From Terana coerulea (taxonomy: Eukaryota > Basidiomycota > Agaricomycetes > Polyporales > Phanerochaetaceae): a DNA stretch of 64,000 nt. The translations under genes were made by a program, and so were the position numbers. Location of the stretch: assembly GCA_024811115.1 (NCBI GenBank), contig JAKOGH010001043.1, positions 186,001-250,000 of the forward strand. The letters are read 5' to 3'. Numbering within the stretch: position 1 is the stretch's first letter; every line of letters begins with the position of its first letter. Below the pieces are notes generated by a model. The model made no database searches, was not told the DNA's origin, and was given only the letters and a program-made list of their open reading frames with translations. Positions 44,459-56,120 of the stretch are shown here, piece after piece.

Positions 44459-47400
44459 ATGGCTGAAGTACGCAGCGGCAGCCAGGGAAGGCCCATTCGT
44501 GTCATCACCAACATGTTTGAAGTTCAGAAACTCCCTCAGAAGGTTTTCTATCACTACGACGGTGAGATCTTACCATACCCCTGCGACTCTTCAGTCACTC
44601 ACTCACGATTCTCTCGTAGTTGGTACGGTCGCTCTATCCTGTGGTTTTCTCAGCTCAGAACTGACACGTCGACCTGGTCGCAGTCATACAGCTGTGCCAT
44701 ATCGACGGCACATTCGAGAACATCAAGGCGGGCCCGCGGGCGCGCGAGATCGTGGACAAACTTCAAGAACAGAATGCTCGTATTTTCCACCCCGCGCGTC
44801 CTTCGATGGCGCCAAAAACATGTACAGCAGCCTTAAGATCTCCCAGACGGAAGTGAGCCCTCTCGTCGCAACGGCCGGCTGTACGCCGATCTCACCGATC
44901 TGCTTGCAGTTCATGGTCAGCATGGCTAAGAACCCCGCCAGCAAGAGGGGGCAGTTCAAGATCACAATCCAACGTGTCAATACAATCGAACGGGCGTATG
45001 TCGTACTTTGTTGTGTCTCGGGTGGGACAGCATCCGCTGACGTCGTCGTGCCCCGTTAGCGACATCGAGCGGCTCACCACTGCGGCTGGTGCGCAGAAGA
45101 CTGCAGCCAACGCGGTCGCAGTCAACCTGCTCCAGATCCTGATATCCCAGGCCCCCAACATGTGAGTCCAAACCGCTATCTGATAACGCAACTCCTAACC
45201 GACATGATGCAGCAAACACCACTTCGCTTTGCATTCTAAGTCATTCTACATCAAGGACGCCGGATTCAGGCCGCTGTCCCACGGCTTGGAGGCTTGGCAT
45301 GGGTTCTTCCAGTGCGTACACACTCTTTGTGGTCCCGGTTGTGTGCTAAGAGCTATGTGCAGGAGCGTTCGCCCAGTCCTCAATAGGATTGTTATCAATA
45401 TCGACACGACTACGGCCGCCGTGTAGGCCATGCATCTCTTTTTGGTGCTTATGGACCACTGACTATGTGCATAGCTATGCGCCCAAGGACCTCATCGCCT
45501 CTGCTTTTGAGTTCCTTGAGGTTCAACAGGGCGATCTCCGGTCCCTTGTTGGCAAGGTTGACAACCCGACTACGGTGCGGAGTCTCAAGACATTCTACAA
45601 GAAGGTTGTCGTCACTGTCATGAACCGCCGCAAGACCATCGAAGATATTGTCCCTCGCGCCGGAAGTTACTTGTTTCAACATGACCACGCGGGGGTACGA
45701 CGACCGTAGCAGTGAGTGCACATACTCTCTTTATCAAACTGAAGAAGCTCACCATCGACATGACTGCAGGAATACTTCAAGGAGCATCACGGGATTACAC
45801 TTCGTTATCCCGATGTCTTCGGCGTCCGCGTTGGCAAAACGGCGGTCTACCCCGCCGAGCTCTGCACAATCTTCCCTGGTCAGGTCTATAAGAAGAAGCT
45901 GCGCCCTGCAGACACCACGTCATTCTTGCGCGTGTCGACGAAGAAGCCTGCGGAGCGCATTGCCGCTATCACACAAGCTGTCTCTGGCACCGTGAGTGCC
46001 CTTACCTCTGTACACAAAGACATGCTGACAAATACAAATCAGAACTTGGATTACGCGAATTCACCTTACATGCTAGACGCAGGGCTCCAGGTGAACAACA
46101 GGCCCATAGAGATTGACGCACGGTACATCACACCGCCCCAGCTCATGTTTGGCTCCAGGCAGCCTCAGGTGCGCCGTCTTGAAGTGCTTTCATTGGCGTT
46201 GTGCAATGCTTACGTGTTGTTCTGCTATTAGGACGTCCGCGACGGCAAGTGGGATGTCATGGGAAGACATTCCTCCAGCCAGCGAAGATCCTTGCTTGGG
46301 CGGTGGTATATTTTGACAGCAGCCCATCCGCAGAGCAAGCCGTGAACAATTTTGCCAAGAATTTGTATGGCAACATGAAGAAGCTTGGTACGCTCTCCGC
46401 TTATGTGCATAGTTTGACCCTGACAAAGTTCCACTGCAGGTATCAGTAAAGTATCTCATTGTCAGCTAACAGTCATTGCCCTAACCTCCACCTCAGCTTT
46501 TGCAAAAGATGAACCTGCCATTTACCACGGGAATGAGGGAAACGTAGGAGAGGTGAGCTTCGAATATACTCTATTTTGTTTTTGCTAATACCAGCACCAA
46601 CTCAGTCGCTGACGTCGGCCGCCAAAAAGCAGTGGATGGCCATCCGGACCCGCACGCCAGGCCTGGACTCGTTGTGGTCATTCTGCCGTCAGAGGCCGCG
46701 CCACTGAAGCTACAGGTCAAGCAATGGGGAGATATGAACGTCGGCATTCCGACGCAATGTGTCGTCAGTTCACTCACCTCTCCGCAGTTGTCCGAGCAGT
46801 CCGTCTCACCCTTGATTTTCCCACGTAGCGTAAGGGTAAGTATGAGAATTCCAAACGACCAATACCGGAACAACGTCGCTCTCAAGTTGGTATTTCATCT
46901 CCCAGTCCTCGTGAGGTACTCTGACGCAACTGCTAGGATCAACGCGAGGACGGGCGGCGTCAACTCTGCGCTCAACTCGCCCGTTGCGCAATGGCTTCGC
47001 GACTGCATGGTCGTAGGTGCGTTTTGTCCGTTGGCTGCCCCGCCGAGGCGTGGAGCCTCAGCCCGCTTGCAGGGTGCGACGTGGGCCATCCTTCTCCAGG
47101 GGACATCAGCCGGCCGTCTATCGCCAGCCTGGTGGCCTCCGTAGACGAAATGGCCACCCGTTACCACACCGAGCTACAGGCCCAGCACCCGCGCCTGGAG
47201 ACCATCGACAGCATCGGCGTCATGATGAAGGTTTGCGGTCGTGCCTTTCGCCTGTCTCGCGCGCGAGGTGTACTGAAGTTGTGATAGAATGCGATACAGG
47301 CTTACTACCAAGCGCGCAAAAATTCCCGACGAACATTCTGATGTATCGTGATGGAGTGTCTGAGGGTGAGTATGCGCAGGTGGAAGAAATTGAAATCAAG

Positions 47401-48321
47401 GCCATCCAGGGTGAGAGCACATTCACTTTCTTGCGAAATATACTGTGGTTGAAGACTGTTTGCTCCAGAGCAACTGGATGACCTGCAGAAGCACACGAAG
47501 ACTAAGGTTAACCTGGTGTTCATTGTTGTCGGAAAGCGGTGAGGCGGCGCTATGTTTCTTTCTCTGGCCTGGTCTGCTAACGTGGCCCGTTATCGCCTCA
47601 GACACCACGTCCGTTTCTTCCCAAGGCAGCAGTAAGCCCGTGACATTCACTGTTGCCCGCGTTTCTAAACCTAGGATCTCCCCACAGGAACGAAGGTGAC
47701 CGGACGGGAAACCTAAAGGCCGGCCTAGTCATCGACAAAGACGTCGTACACTCGACCTACATCGATTTCTACCTCCAGTCCCAAGCGGGCCTAATTGGCA
47801 GTGAGTGTGGACAATGCACATATCGGTAACCTATCTGACTACGATGCGTATGAAGCGAGCCGGCCGAGTCACTACATCGTGTTGAAGAACGCAGCGAAAC
47901 TCGACATTGATCAGTATGTGCGCTATCACTACGTCGTTAAGATCTTGGTTCTAACCGTTTGTAGACTCCAGCAAGTCTCGTTTGCTCTCTGCCATGTTTA
48001 TGCGTCCGCCACGCGCTCTGTCTCCATTCCCGCCCCGGTCTACTGTGAGTCTACTCTTTCGTTGCCGGACCCTGGCTGACGCTGTATCGCAGATGCTGAT
48101 GTACGCTGTGCCCTTCGCTGATGATTCTCAGGAATATCTAACCCCAAAATATACCGTTCTGCCTTTGATAGAAACTCTGTGCCCGCGCTGCGGTCCAGAT
48201 CCACCCAGATCTGCACTACGGAGACGACAGCTCCACGGGGACCACGCAGGCTTTTGACCTCGCCAGGTGGCAGCGCGGCCTTGCCCAGTCGAAGCTCAAT
48301 CGGCAGATGTACTTCCTCTGA
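44459..48321 (+). CDS. Argonaute protein
   Basis: This is the RNA-guided core of RNA interference, acting in cytosol or nucleus. The start is MAEVRSGSQGRPIRVITNMF at 44459. N and L1 parts: FEVQKLPQKVFYHYDV, ASFDGAKNMYSSLKISQTE. PAZ region: LRSLVGKVDNPTTVRSLKTF to YFKEHHGITLRYPDVFGVRV and TAVYPAELCTIFPGQVYKKK. MID: GLVVVILPSEAAPLKLQVKQ, WGDMNVGIPTQCV. PIWI: NNVALKINARTGGVNSALNS, VVGCDVGHPSPGD (first Asp), ILMYRDGVSEGEY (second Asp), then PVYYAD-KLCARA, so the fourth catalytic position is Asp rather than His. The end is LARWQRGLAQSKLNRQMYFL. Three single-base frame breaks fall at homopolymers 44790-44793 (C4), 46624-46628 (A5) and 47318-47322 (A5). More than fifteen exons, including a possible 3-nt one. 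Confidence 0.93.
44620..44622 (+). other. Candidate 3-nt microexon of Argonaute
   Basis: TTG is bounded by a 58-bp GT...AG intron (44562-44619) and a 61-bp one (44623-44683), both of the window's usual length. Including it gives YHYDVVIQLCHIDG; skipping it through one 122-bp intron gives YHYDVIQLCHIDG, so both are in frame. Confidence 0.45.
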
Positions 48322-49015
48322 AGCCCTTGACATCAGTATCCTGCTCCTGTTCTATGGTTGCCATTGTATGTTTGGATTGTACTTGTATTAGTAACTACTG
48401 CCTCACCAGACGTCACGACCATGCTTCTGTGTTTCACTGTCTTATGCCAAATATGCTCTGTGGAAGTATGATGTACGACTAGGCTCGAAATGTGTATGTA
48501 CTCCGACCTGATTGTAGGCTATTAGCTCTGTACTTCTATGCTGCAATGAATTGTCTATGCTTTTCCAAGAATCCTATGTTCTGGAGTGGTCTCCGAAGCT
48601 CAAACGCTGCAGGGAATAGCTTGTAGGAACTCAAGCCAACGGTCAACCTGTGCTCAGGGAGATTCACGTATAAATCTCACAATTTAGCGTTCAGAAATGA
48701 GCACTCTGTGGGCCTTAGTGTCTATAGCATGCTCAAAGATGGCCGGCAATCTACACCAGCGGTGGGCGTGCTTGGTGGTCTCTGAAATTTGTGATCAACC
48801 ACAAAATCCCCTGCCTTCAGGTACGTATAGCTACAATCTGATCTGATCTACAACATGTATTTTTCCCCCTTGTACACAATTCGCTCCAATTACAGGACAT
48901 TTTATTTTCGCCTCTACCAGCCGCGCTTTGCCATGTGGCCGCCCTTCAAATCCTTGTCGCTGAACACGCCGACACAATCAGAAAAAAATTGACAGCCCAC
49001 GGGGTAAAAAGTTGC
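48322..49015. other. Intergenic, convergent 3' ends, AT-richer
   Basis: These 694 bp lie between the stops of Argonaute (+) and PDX1 (-). The stretch is visibly richer in A and T than its neighbours. No exon, tRNA or repeat was recognised. Confidence 0.5.
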
Positions 49016-50599
49016 TCACATTGTTAGGCCAACCATTGCCTCTCCTATATCCTCGGAGACCTGTCTACTGGTCAGTTTCGCACAATTTGCATGCATGTAG
49101 ATGATCTATACCTCTGCGAGTAGCTTCGCGTTGTTGAAATGTGTCACCTATGAAAGATATAATCAGCGACAGTCTCTGCAGACGCGTTTGGGCGCGATGG
49201 GCACGTACAGCTTGGACGATGGCGCGCGCCCGCTTCGCAGGGTCGCCAGACTGCGGGTGTTTCGCGAACGGTAAGCATCTGCACAGTGACAGAAAACACG
49301 CAGCATCTTACGTGGAAGATACCCGAGCCGACGAACACTGATCGGGAAGAAAAGGAATCAGCTACCTCGGCGTTGCGTTTCGAAACGTCAAAACGTACCG
49401 CCGTCGCATCCGAGCTGCATCATCAGCGCAGCGTCCGCTGAGAAGCATATCTAAGTCTCACACTCCATTCTGCACAGATTATCGCGGAAACGCACCAGGA
49501 GTGGCGATACCACCCGCAGCGAAGTTCACCACAGAGAGACGCTTGAGGCGTGCGGTCTCCTTGAGCAGGTGGAACGGCGCCTGGATCTCCTTCGCGTACG
49601 CGTACAGCTCCTCCTCGCTCATCACGCTCGTCTTGCGGATCTCGCTCATGACGGCGCGCTGGTGCCGGACGGCCTCGACGACGTTTCCGGTGCCTGCCTC
49701 GCCCTTGGTGCGGATGAAGGCGGCGCCTTCGGATATCCGGCGCAGCGCCTCGCCGAGGTTGCGCGCGCCGCAGACGAACGGGACCTTGAAAGCGTGCTTG
49801 TTTATGTGGTACTCCTCGTCTGCGGGCGTGAGCACTTCCGACTCGTCGATGTAGTCAATTCCGATGGACTGCAAGATCTAGAACAAATAGGATGGTCGAT
49901 ATATGCGCCTTGGATGATAGTATATGCTTTCTCACTTGAGCCTCCACAAAATGCCCTATCCGGACCTTGGCCATTACTGGGATTGTCACCGCTTCCACAA
50001 TCTCTTTGATCATTTTGGGATCGCTCTATAACACGATGAGCTGATCACACGACCGCAGACCGGACGGTATATTACTCACCATCCGTGCAACGCCGCCATT
50101 TGCGCGAATGTCCGCGGGTACACGTTCAAGGGCCATGACCGCGCACGCCTAGAGGACGCGTCAGTGCCGATGAGGACCTTGAACGGAAGTATGCATACGC
50201 CAGCCTCCTCCGCAATTCGTGCCTGTGCAAGCAGTGTCAAGATTGTCGAGAGCTGTTACTCTTGACAGACGTACCTGTTCAACGTTGACTACGTCCATAA
50301 TTACGCCGCCCTGGTCATTATTAGTCAGTTATACCACGGCCGTGGAGTGTGCGTGCACTAGCCGCACCTTCAGCATCTGCGCGAGACCGGACTTGACCTG
50401 CGAGTGAGTAAAGGACCGTTAGCATTTGAGTAAGATGCAGAGATAGTTGACGAACCCCGAACGTGCCCAGGCTGCTGTTCCCGTCCTTGGTGGTGGATCT
50501 TGTCGGAGGCATAACCGGAGTGCCTGTGGAGTTGCCCACACCGTGAGGAATGGCTGGGAGAGGCGAGCCGCCGTTAGGAGTCTGCGCTGGAGTAGTCAT
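49016..50599 (-). CDS. PDX1: Pyridoxal 5'-phosphate synthase, PDX1/SNZ subunit
   Basis: This synthase subunit makes vitamin B6 (PLP) from ribose 5-phosphate, glyceraldehyde 3-phosphate and ammonia; the ammonia comes from a PDX2 partner not seen here. The start is [20 protein letters not shown] at 50599. Family segments: [70 protein letters not shown] (first active lysine) and [20 protein letters not shown]. Further on are [19 protein letters not shown] (second lysine) and [20 protein letters not shown], then small exons for [35 protein letters not shown] and [14 protein letters not shown]. About eleven exons, all in phase. It supplies the cofactor used by SER1 and other aminotransferases. Confidence 0.94.
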
Positions 50600-51511
50600 G
50601 GTCGCTGCGAGAGAGAGAGAGGAGATGGGAGAAACGAGTGAAAAGGATGGACTCTGACTCGAGGAGCAGGCAGTCTGGCTGAGAGAGCGGACGCCGGAAG
50701 GCCGATTTGTGCCCATCGACATCAGATCGGACACGGAGATCTGCTGCCGATCGATCCCGTTTAGCATCACGCAAGCGCCTGCTGTCAACAGCCTCTGTCT
50801 GATCTCCACGACGGATCGTCATCCTTGTCTTCCACGCTCATTTCAGGACGAGCTGCCATGTCCACCACATCCTCAACGTTTACTGGTACTGCTCCTCCAC
50901 TTGCATTCAAGTGTAAGAGATGTGAACGCTGCATGGGCGGAGTCATACGGCTTCGGCTTTATTGCGCCAAGTCAAGTCTTCGACGATTACAAACGGCCCT
51001 GTAGAGCCTCATTTTCCGCGCCAGGTCTCACATATGCATCTTCGACTGCCCCATGCCGCAAGGTGAATTTTACAACAAGCTTTTTTGTAAATTTATTCAT
51101 CTCTGGCGAGTGTTTACCACGGCCCAGTCCGACGAGTCGCTTCAAAGAACAAGTATACCGCATGAGCTGCCAGCTTCATGGCTTCATGTGATGGCATGCG
51201 TCATCCGGGCCCGCTCCGCGAGTCTGCAGCAGCTTTAGCTTCAGCCCTCGCGGCCAGTCTTCGGATCGCAGGATACTCCGCCGCTGCATGCACCGTCGTC
51301 AAGAACATACCGTCGCCACTTGCTCGCGGGCCGCTGCATTGATGCTCGGGCTGTACTCGGGCGCCGAACACCTTCGCGCTATATTTCACTGCGTCTCGTG
51401 GACCGCTGGATATTCATCAGAAGCGAGCAGCACGAGCATGGTTAAACATAAGACCACATCCTTGACGGTATATAGCTCGTCATGGTGGGTCCCTGAACCG
51501 CGCGAGGGCAC
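50600..51511. other. Divergent intergenic region, PDX1/galactanase
   Basis: This 912-bp region holds the promoters of PDX1 (-) and the GH43 gene (+). No spliced gene was recognised. A TATA-like box lies close to the GH43 start. Confidence 0.5.
51469..51474 (+). promoter_or_regulatory. TATA-like box of the galactanase gene
   Basis: TATATA in the context GACGGTATATAGCTC lies 38 bp upstream of the ATG. This is a good position for a TATA box if the leader is very short, as would suit a strongly inducible secreted enzyme. Confidence 0.5.
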
Positions 51512-53655
51512 ATGATGTTCTCTAAGCTCCTATACGCAATCCTCGCCCTTGTGGCTTGCGCCACGGCGCAAAATGACATCGTTTCTGGCGCGGCATGGAC
51601 AGATACCAGTGGGAATCCGATTCAAGCACACGGGGCCGGTATCTTCAAGGTACGCTCTATGTCAAATCTAGGACATGTGTGTTGCTGAACGACGACATTT
51701 AGGTCGGCAGCACGTTCTACTGGGTTGGAGAGGACAAGGCGGCCAACAGCGCCCTTTTCTCTGCCGTTTCCTGCTACAGTGTAAGATGTTTTTGCACCGG
51801 TTGCTGCGTAAATGACGCGAACCATGGTTTAGTCTACAGATCTCGTCAACTGGACCCGTCAGAACAATGCCCTGACACCCGTCGCGAACACCATGATCTC
51901 GTCGAACAACATCGTCGAGCGTCCGAAAGGTATGCCATAATCCCTTTGCGATACCCGCAAGTTTCGGTGACTCAACGCTATTCACTTGCCGCAGTGATCT
52001 TCAACGCGAAGGTTCGTTTGTCTTTTCTTAGCTTCCGACAAGAATAGCTGAAAATTTTGCAACCCACTAGAACAACGAATACGTGATGTGGTTCCATTCT
52101 GATACTTCCAACTACGGCGCGGCAATGGTTGGCGTAGCAACAGCGAAAACGCCATGCGGGCCGTACACATACAAGTCGAGCTTCAAGCCACTCGGCGCGG
52201 ACTCCAGAGACGAGGGGCTCTTCCAAGATAGTATGTTCCTGCTGTAATATATCTCCGAGTGTCGGGCTGACGAATTGTTGAACCAGATGACTGTGAGTAT
52301 TCACTTTCTAATGCTACCCCGCGTAGTGGAGCGAACTGACGCAGAAGGACGACGCCACGCAGCCGCACAAACAGCGTACCTACTGTACGCGTCCGATAAC
52401 AACCAGAATTTCAAGATAACACGCCTGGACGCGAACTATTACAATGTGACTACCCAGGCCAGCGTCCTCACTGGTATGTACTCGCAGCACCTCATTCATT
52501 CGTTCTGCGTCCCTGCAAAAACCGCTGACCTCGGATCGGCTTTGAATAGGTGCGACGCTCGAGGCTCCTGGTATCGTAAAGCGCAATGGGGTGCGTAGAC
52601 TCCGCGACCCTGTGCAGCTCTGAAACTAAGCACGGCTCACAGGAATACTTCCTCATCGCGTCGCACACGAGCGGCTGGGCCCCGAACCCGAACAAGTTCT
52701 TTTCCGCGTCGGTACGTCGGTCCCATCCTGTCTGATGCACGCATATACGCAGCTCACATGCCAAATACAGTCACTGTCCGGGCCCTGGTCGGCACAGCAG
52801 GACATCACGGGCGAGTCGACGCGGACATGGTACTCGCAGAACGCGTTCGACCTTCCGCTCGGCTCGAACGCGATCTACATGGGCGACCGCTGGCGGCCGG
52901 ACCTGCTCGGCAGCAGCCGCTACATCTGGTACCCCCTCGACTTCTCCAGCGGCGCGCCGACGATCGTCCACGCCGACGTCTGGAGCGTCAACGTGCAGGC
53001 CGGTGCGTGCTCGCGCGGTGTGTCGCGGAGGTTCTCATTGACGTGGTGTGGCGTGGCACAGGGACGTGGTCCGTCGCGAGTGGGACTAGCTACGAAGCGG
53101 AGAGCGGCACGCTCGGCGGGACTGCAAGCTGGCCTCTGGCTCGTCATTCTCTGGCGGCAAAGTGGTGGGATACCTTGGTAAGTCGCTGATTTGACCAAAG
53201 CTAGATTGTCATCGGCAAACGCATGTTCTTCTACAGGCCATGGCGGCACAGTGACTATCAACAACGTCCAGAGCACCGGCGGGTCGCATTGGGTCGCGCT
53301 CTACTATGCCAACGGCGACTCGACGTACCGGAACGTCACCGTCAGGTCAGTTTATATGCCCTGTGCATAGTTGCGCGCATCAACTGACAGATGCCGCGAT
53401 GCCCAGCGTGAATGGCGGCTCCACGGTGCTCGTCGATCAGCCCGACTCTGGCGGCGGAGGCGTCGTGCTGAGCGTGCCTGTCAAGCTCGCCCTCAAGAGC
53501 GGCGCAAATTCGATCGCCTTCGGGTCGGGACAGAGCAGTGAGTGGCTCAGCTGGCCTTATCTCTGCCTCCCAGGCACCCCGTCACGCGCCGCTGCTCACA
53601 CTGAAACCTGTCCGCAGATTATGCCGGTGATCTGGACAAGATCATCGTGTATTGA
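51512..53655 (+). CDS. GH43 exo-beta-1,3-galactanase with CBM35
   Basis: This is a secreted enzyme releasing galactose from beta-1,3-galactan backbones (arabinogalactan). The start is the first ATG at 51512 (a second follows at once); KLLYAILALVACATAQ is the signal peptide. The five-bladed propeller domain reads AHGAGIFKVGSTFYWVGEDK, VERPKVIFNAKNNEYVMWFH, ATLEAPGIVKRNG, WYSQNAFDLPLGSNAIYMGD and SSRYIWYPLDFSSGAP. The CBM35 module reads SGTSYEAESGTLGG, GHGGTVTINNVQSTGGSHW, VALYYANGDSTYRNVTV, and ends YAGDLDKIIVY. It strongly resembles the Phanerochaete GH43 galactanase, whose family lacks a normal catalytic base; the conserved Gln in WYSQNAF may be the substitute (inference). It has tiny exons (17 nt at 51995-52011; 6 nt at 52287-52292). 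One frame break lies at about 53126-53131. Confidence 0.93.
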
Positions 53656-54185
53656 CCCTCGAACGAAATGAAGAGATCAAGAGGAAGGGAATGAATGGGC
53701 AGGGGCCACCTGAGAATGCGGAGGCATTTCGCGCGGGCTGAGAGCGATGACTTTGGAAGTCTGCTTGACTGCGGCGCAATGTGGGCCTGTGATTGTGTGT
53801 TCGTTTCATATGAATGTCAATTTTGCGTAATGAGAGCTAGCGATGGCTCCTGCGATTGCCAACTGCTCCGTGCACCTGCCGAGATAGATGACCATCTCCT
53901 TTTGTTGCTATCTGGCTTTCTGGCTATCTGTGCTTCAGGATGCAAACACAACAGACAGGGGCATGATCATGGTCAACAAAAAGATACACGATTCTAAGGA
54001 GTAACATGCAATTAGATCAGAGCTAGCTGCTGAACGACTGAATAGGGTACGTCGACCATGGGGTGTTGGAATCGTGAAGTCGACGAGGGCCGCTCCACGG
54101 AGCTGACTGAGAGTTTCGTTGCGTTCTCAGACAGAACAAACGAGTATCAGGCTGCGGCGGCCCAAGAGTGCGGGGCAGATGACTT
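53656..54185. other. Intergenic, convergent 3' ends
   Basis: This 530-bp gap lies between the galactanase (+) and mL49 (-) stops. Nothing recognisable was seen. Confidence 0.5.
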
Positions 54186-54648
54186 CTAGAATCCTTTTGA
54201 TTGCAAGAACTGCATGACCTCACGCTTCCAGTGTCCGCCTGCGAGGACGACGTGCCTGCCTTGGCGTATCTCGACCTTGACTCGCGCGGCCTCTGGTGTC
54301 CCGGGCTCGAAGAGGGCCTGCCGCAGCTCCTGCGCGAGATCCTGCAAGAAAAGGCGGCTCAGGGGCGGGCGATCGCGCGGGGACCGTAGGCGATCGGGCA
54401 CTCACGCTGGTGTTGCCCTCGACGTTCCGGACGAGGGTCAACTGCCGGGTGTGCATCTGGGTGTCGGTGTAGACAGGGATCGCGCCGTTGCTGTTGCGAC
54501 GGACGAAGTACGAGGAGCGGACGGGCGGTGAGTCCGGCTGTGGTGAGACTCGGGAGCCGGTGTCTGTGCCAGCAGCAGCCAAGGACTGGGAATAGCAGCG
54601 CAGGCGGCGCGCCGGCAGGAGAAACTGATGTTGAATGGACCTGAACAT
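54186..54648 (-). CDS. IMG2: Mitochondrial large ribosomal subunit protein mL49
   Basis: This is a component of the mitochondrial 54S ribosomal subunit (mL49/Img2). The start is MFRSIQHQFLLPARRLRCYS at 54648, a basic, hydroxylated N-terminus fitting a mitochondrial presequence. The fold is recognised by SYFVRRNSNGAIPVYTDTQ and RQLTLVRNVEGNTS. After one 64-bp intron come DLAQELRQALFEPGTPEAAR, VKVEIRQGRHVVLAGGHWKR and the end EVMQFLQSKGF. The length, about 132 residues, suits the family. No frame break was seen. Confidence 0.9.
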
Positions 54649-55301
54649 TGTGACCTTGCGTCTGAGAGCGATCTTACGAAATTAGCGTCCCGGACTGTGT
54701 GCCTGTACGGTGCGGCGTGGAGGTTTTTGCTTACCCTGGCTGAGATCTGCCGGGTGGGAGCAGTAAGAAGGCGGTGTAAGGGTGGGGGTGACCTCAAAAG
54801 GCGTAGGGTTCTAGGAGAAGGACGAGGTTGCAGAGAGAGACAGGAGGTCAGAGTGAAACCGGCGAATGGTGGTTGATGAATGAGTTTGATCGCACCCAGG
54901 GGGGCATGGACAATTGGGCGCCTGCTGTCGGTTACGAACGCTGCAGCAGGGGACATGCGACTTGGCCTCATCCCCTTGCCGTCAGTGCAACACCGGAAGC
55001 CCCCACACCCGACCCGGTGTAGGCACTGCATACAGTCCGCGAACTAGAGAACGATCTGATACAACTCTCGCTTTTTATGTCTCAGCGCGGAGTCAATCAG
55101 CCAACTATCCGGTTTATTCATTTCGTTCGCCCATCCATCCCCGTTGCCGGCCTCCGTCATTTCGGTAACGCGTAATTCATGTCCAACCTTCCGACGTAGC
55201 CAGGGCGCCCACGACCCTTCGCTTATCCGATCCAGCACCTCCTATAAGTGCCAGCCCAGACATGGACACCGACGTTTTGCTCTCTCCCCTTCGCATCCAC
55301 C
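54649..55301. other. Divergent intergenic region
   Basis: These 653 bp hold the promoters of mL49 (-) and the unrecognised gene starting at 55302 (+). No other gene was seen. Confidence 0.4.
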
Positions 55302-56120
55302 ATGGGCTTTCCCTCCCAGCCAGTCCTCTTCAACGCCCCCCACGCCCTCGGCTTCGACCCCTTCAAGTTCGGCGAGCCGTCGTCCGCGGCGTACGCCTTC
55401 CATATGGGTCACTTCCCGCGGTACGCGCCCCTGCGCCACTGTCCGCCGTCCCGCCCCAAGCAGGCACGCAGCGAGCCTCGTCGTGGCGACCAGCAGTGCC
55501 CGCCAGCCAGGGCCCGCTGCTCGCGGCCGCCCCAAGCGGCTCCTCGCGCAGCTATCGTCCACACTTCTTCCTTGCGACACAGGAGGCACACCACGGAAGC
55601 AGGACTATGCCCCGAAAAGGCAAGACAAGGTCAGCATGCCTTTCGAGCGTCCCCAGGCGATCCTCCGTGCTCACGAGCACATTCAATTGCAGGCACTGCA
55701 GTGCCGTTACCGGTGCGCTCAGATTCCACCATGTCCACGCTCAGCGACTCGTCGCCGCCCGCGGTGCACGTCGTGTGCGATGCGCCGCTCGTGGCGCCCA
55801 AGCCCCTGCCGTACCACTCCCCGACGTTCCTCCAGTTCGACCTGCCCGACGACGACGAGGACCTCTCGCACCCGCCGTACGTCTCGCGGCCGCACAAGCG
55901 CAAACGCGAGGAGAGGAGGACGACGACGATGACGTCCAGACGACGAAGGCCGCCATGAAGCGCCGCGCGACGGACGCAGACCGGCTGCGCCGCTGGAATC
56001 CCGCACGCTCTGGGCCTGCGGCGGCGCACCCCGCGTCTTCGTGCCACTGCCACAGGCGCAGGCCCCTGCGTACTCGTACCCCATGCCGCCCCCGGTGTTC
56101 GCGCCTGCGGTGTACAGATA
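55302..56120 (+). CDS. Unrecognised low-complexity protein
   Basis: I do not recognise this protein. The ATG at 55302 begins MGFPSQPVLFNAPHALGFDP and continues FKFGEPSSAAYAFHMGHFPR, probably ending at a GT donor. A later part reads STLSDSSPPAVHVVCDAPLV, FLQFDLPDDDEDLSHPPYV and SRPHKRKRE, an acidic stretch followed by a putative nuclear signal. Then a frame change at about 55910-55920 leads to EDDDDDVQTTKAAMKRRATD. A second change near 55985-55995 leads to GGAPRVFVPLPQAQAPAYSY and PMPPPVFAPAVYR with a stop at 56120. Middle exon boundaries are unclear because all three frames are open. It is probably a basidiomycete-specific nuclear protein. Confidence 0.45.
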
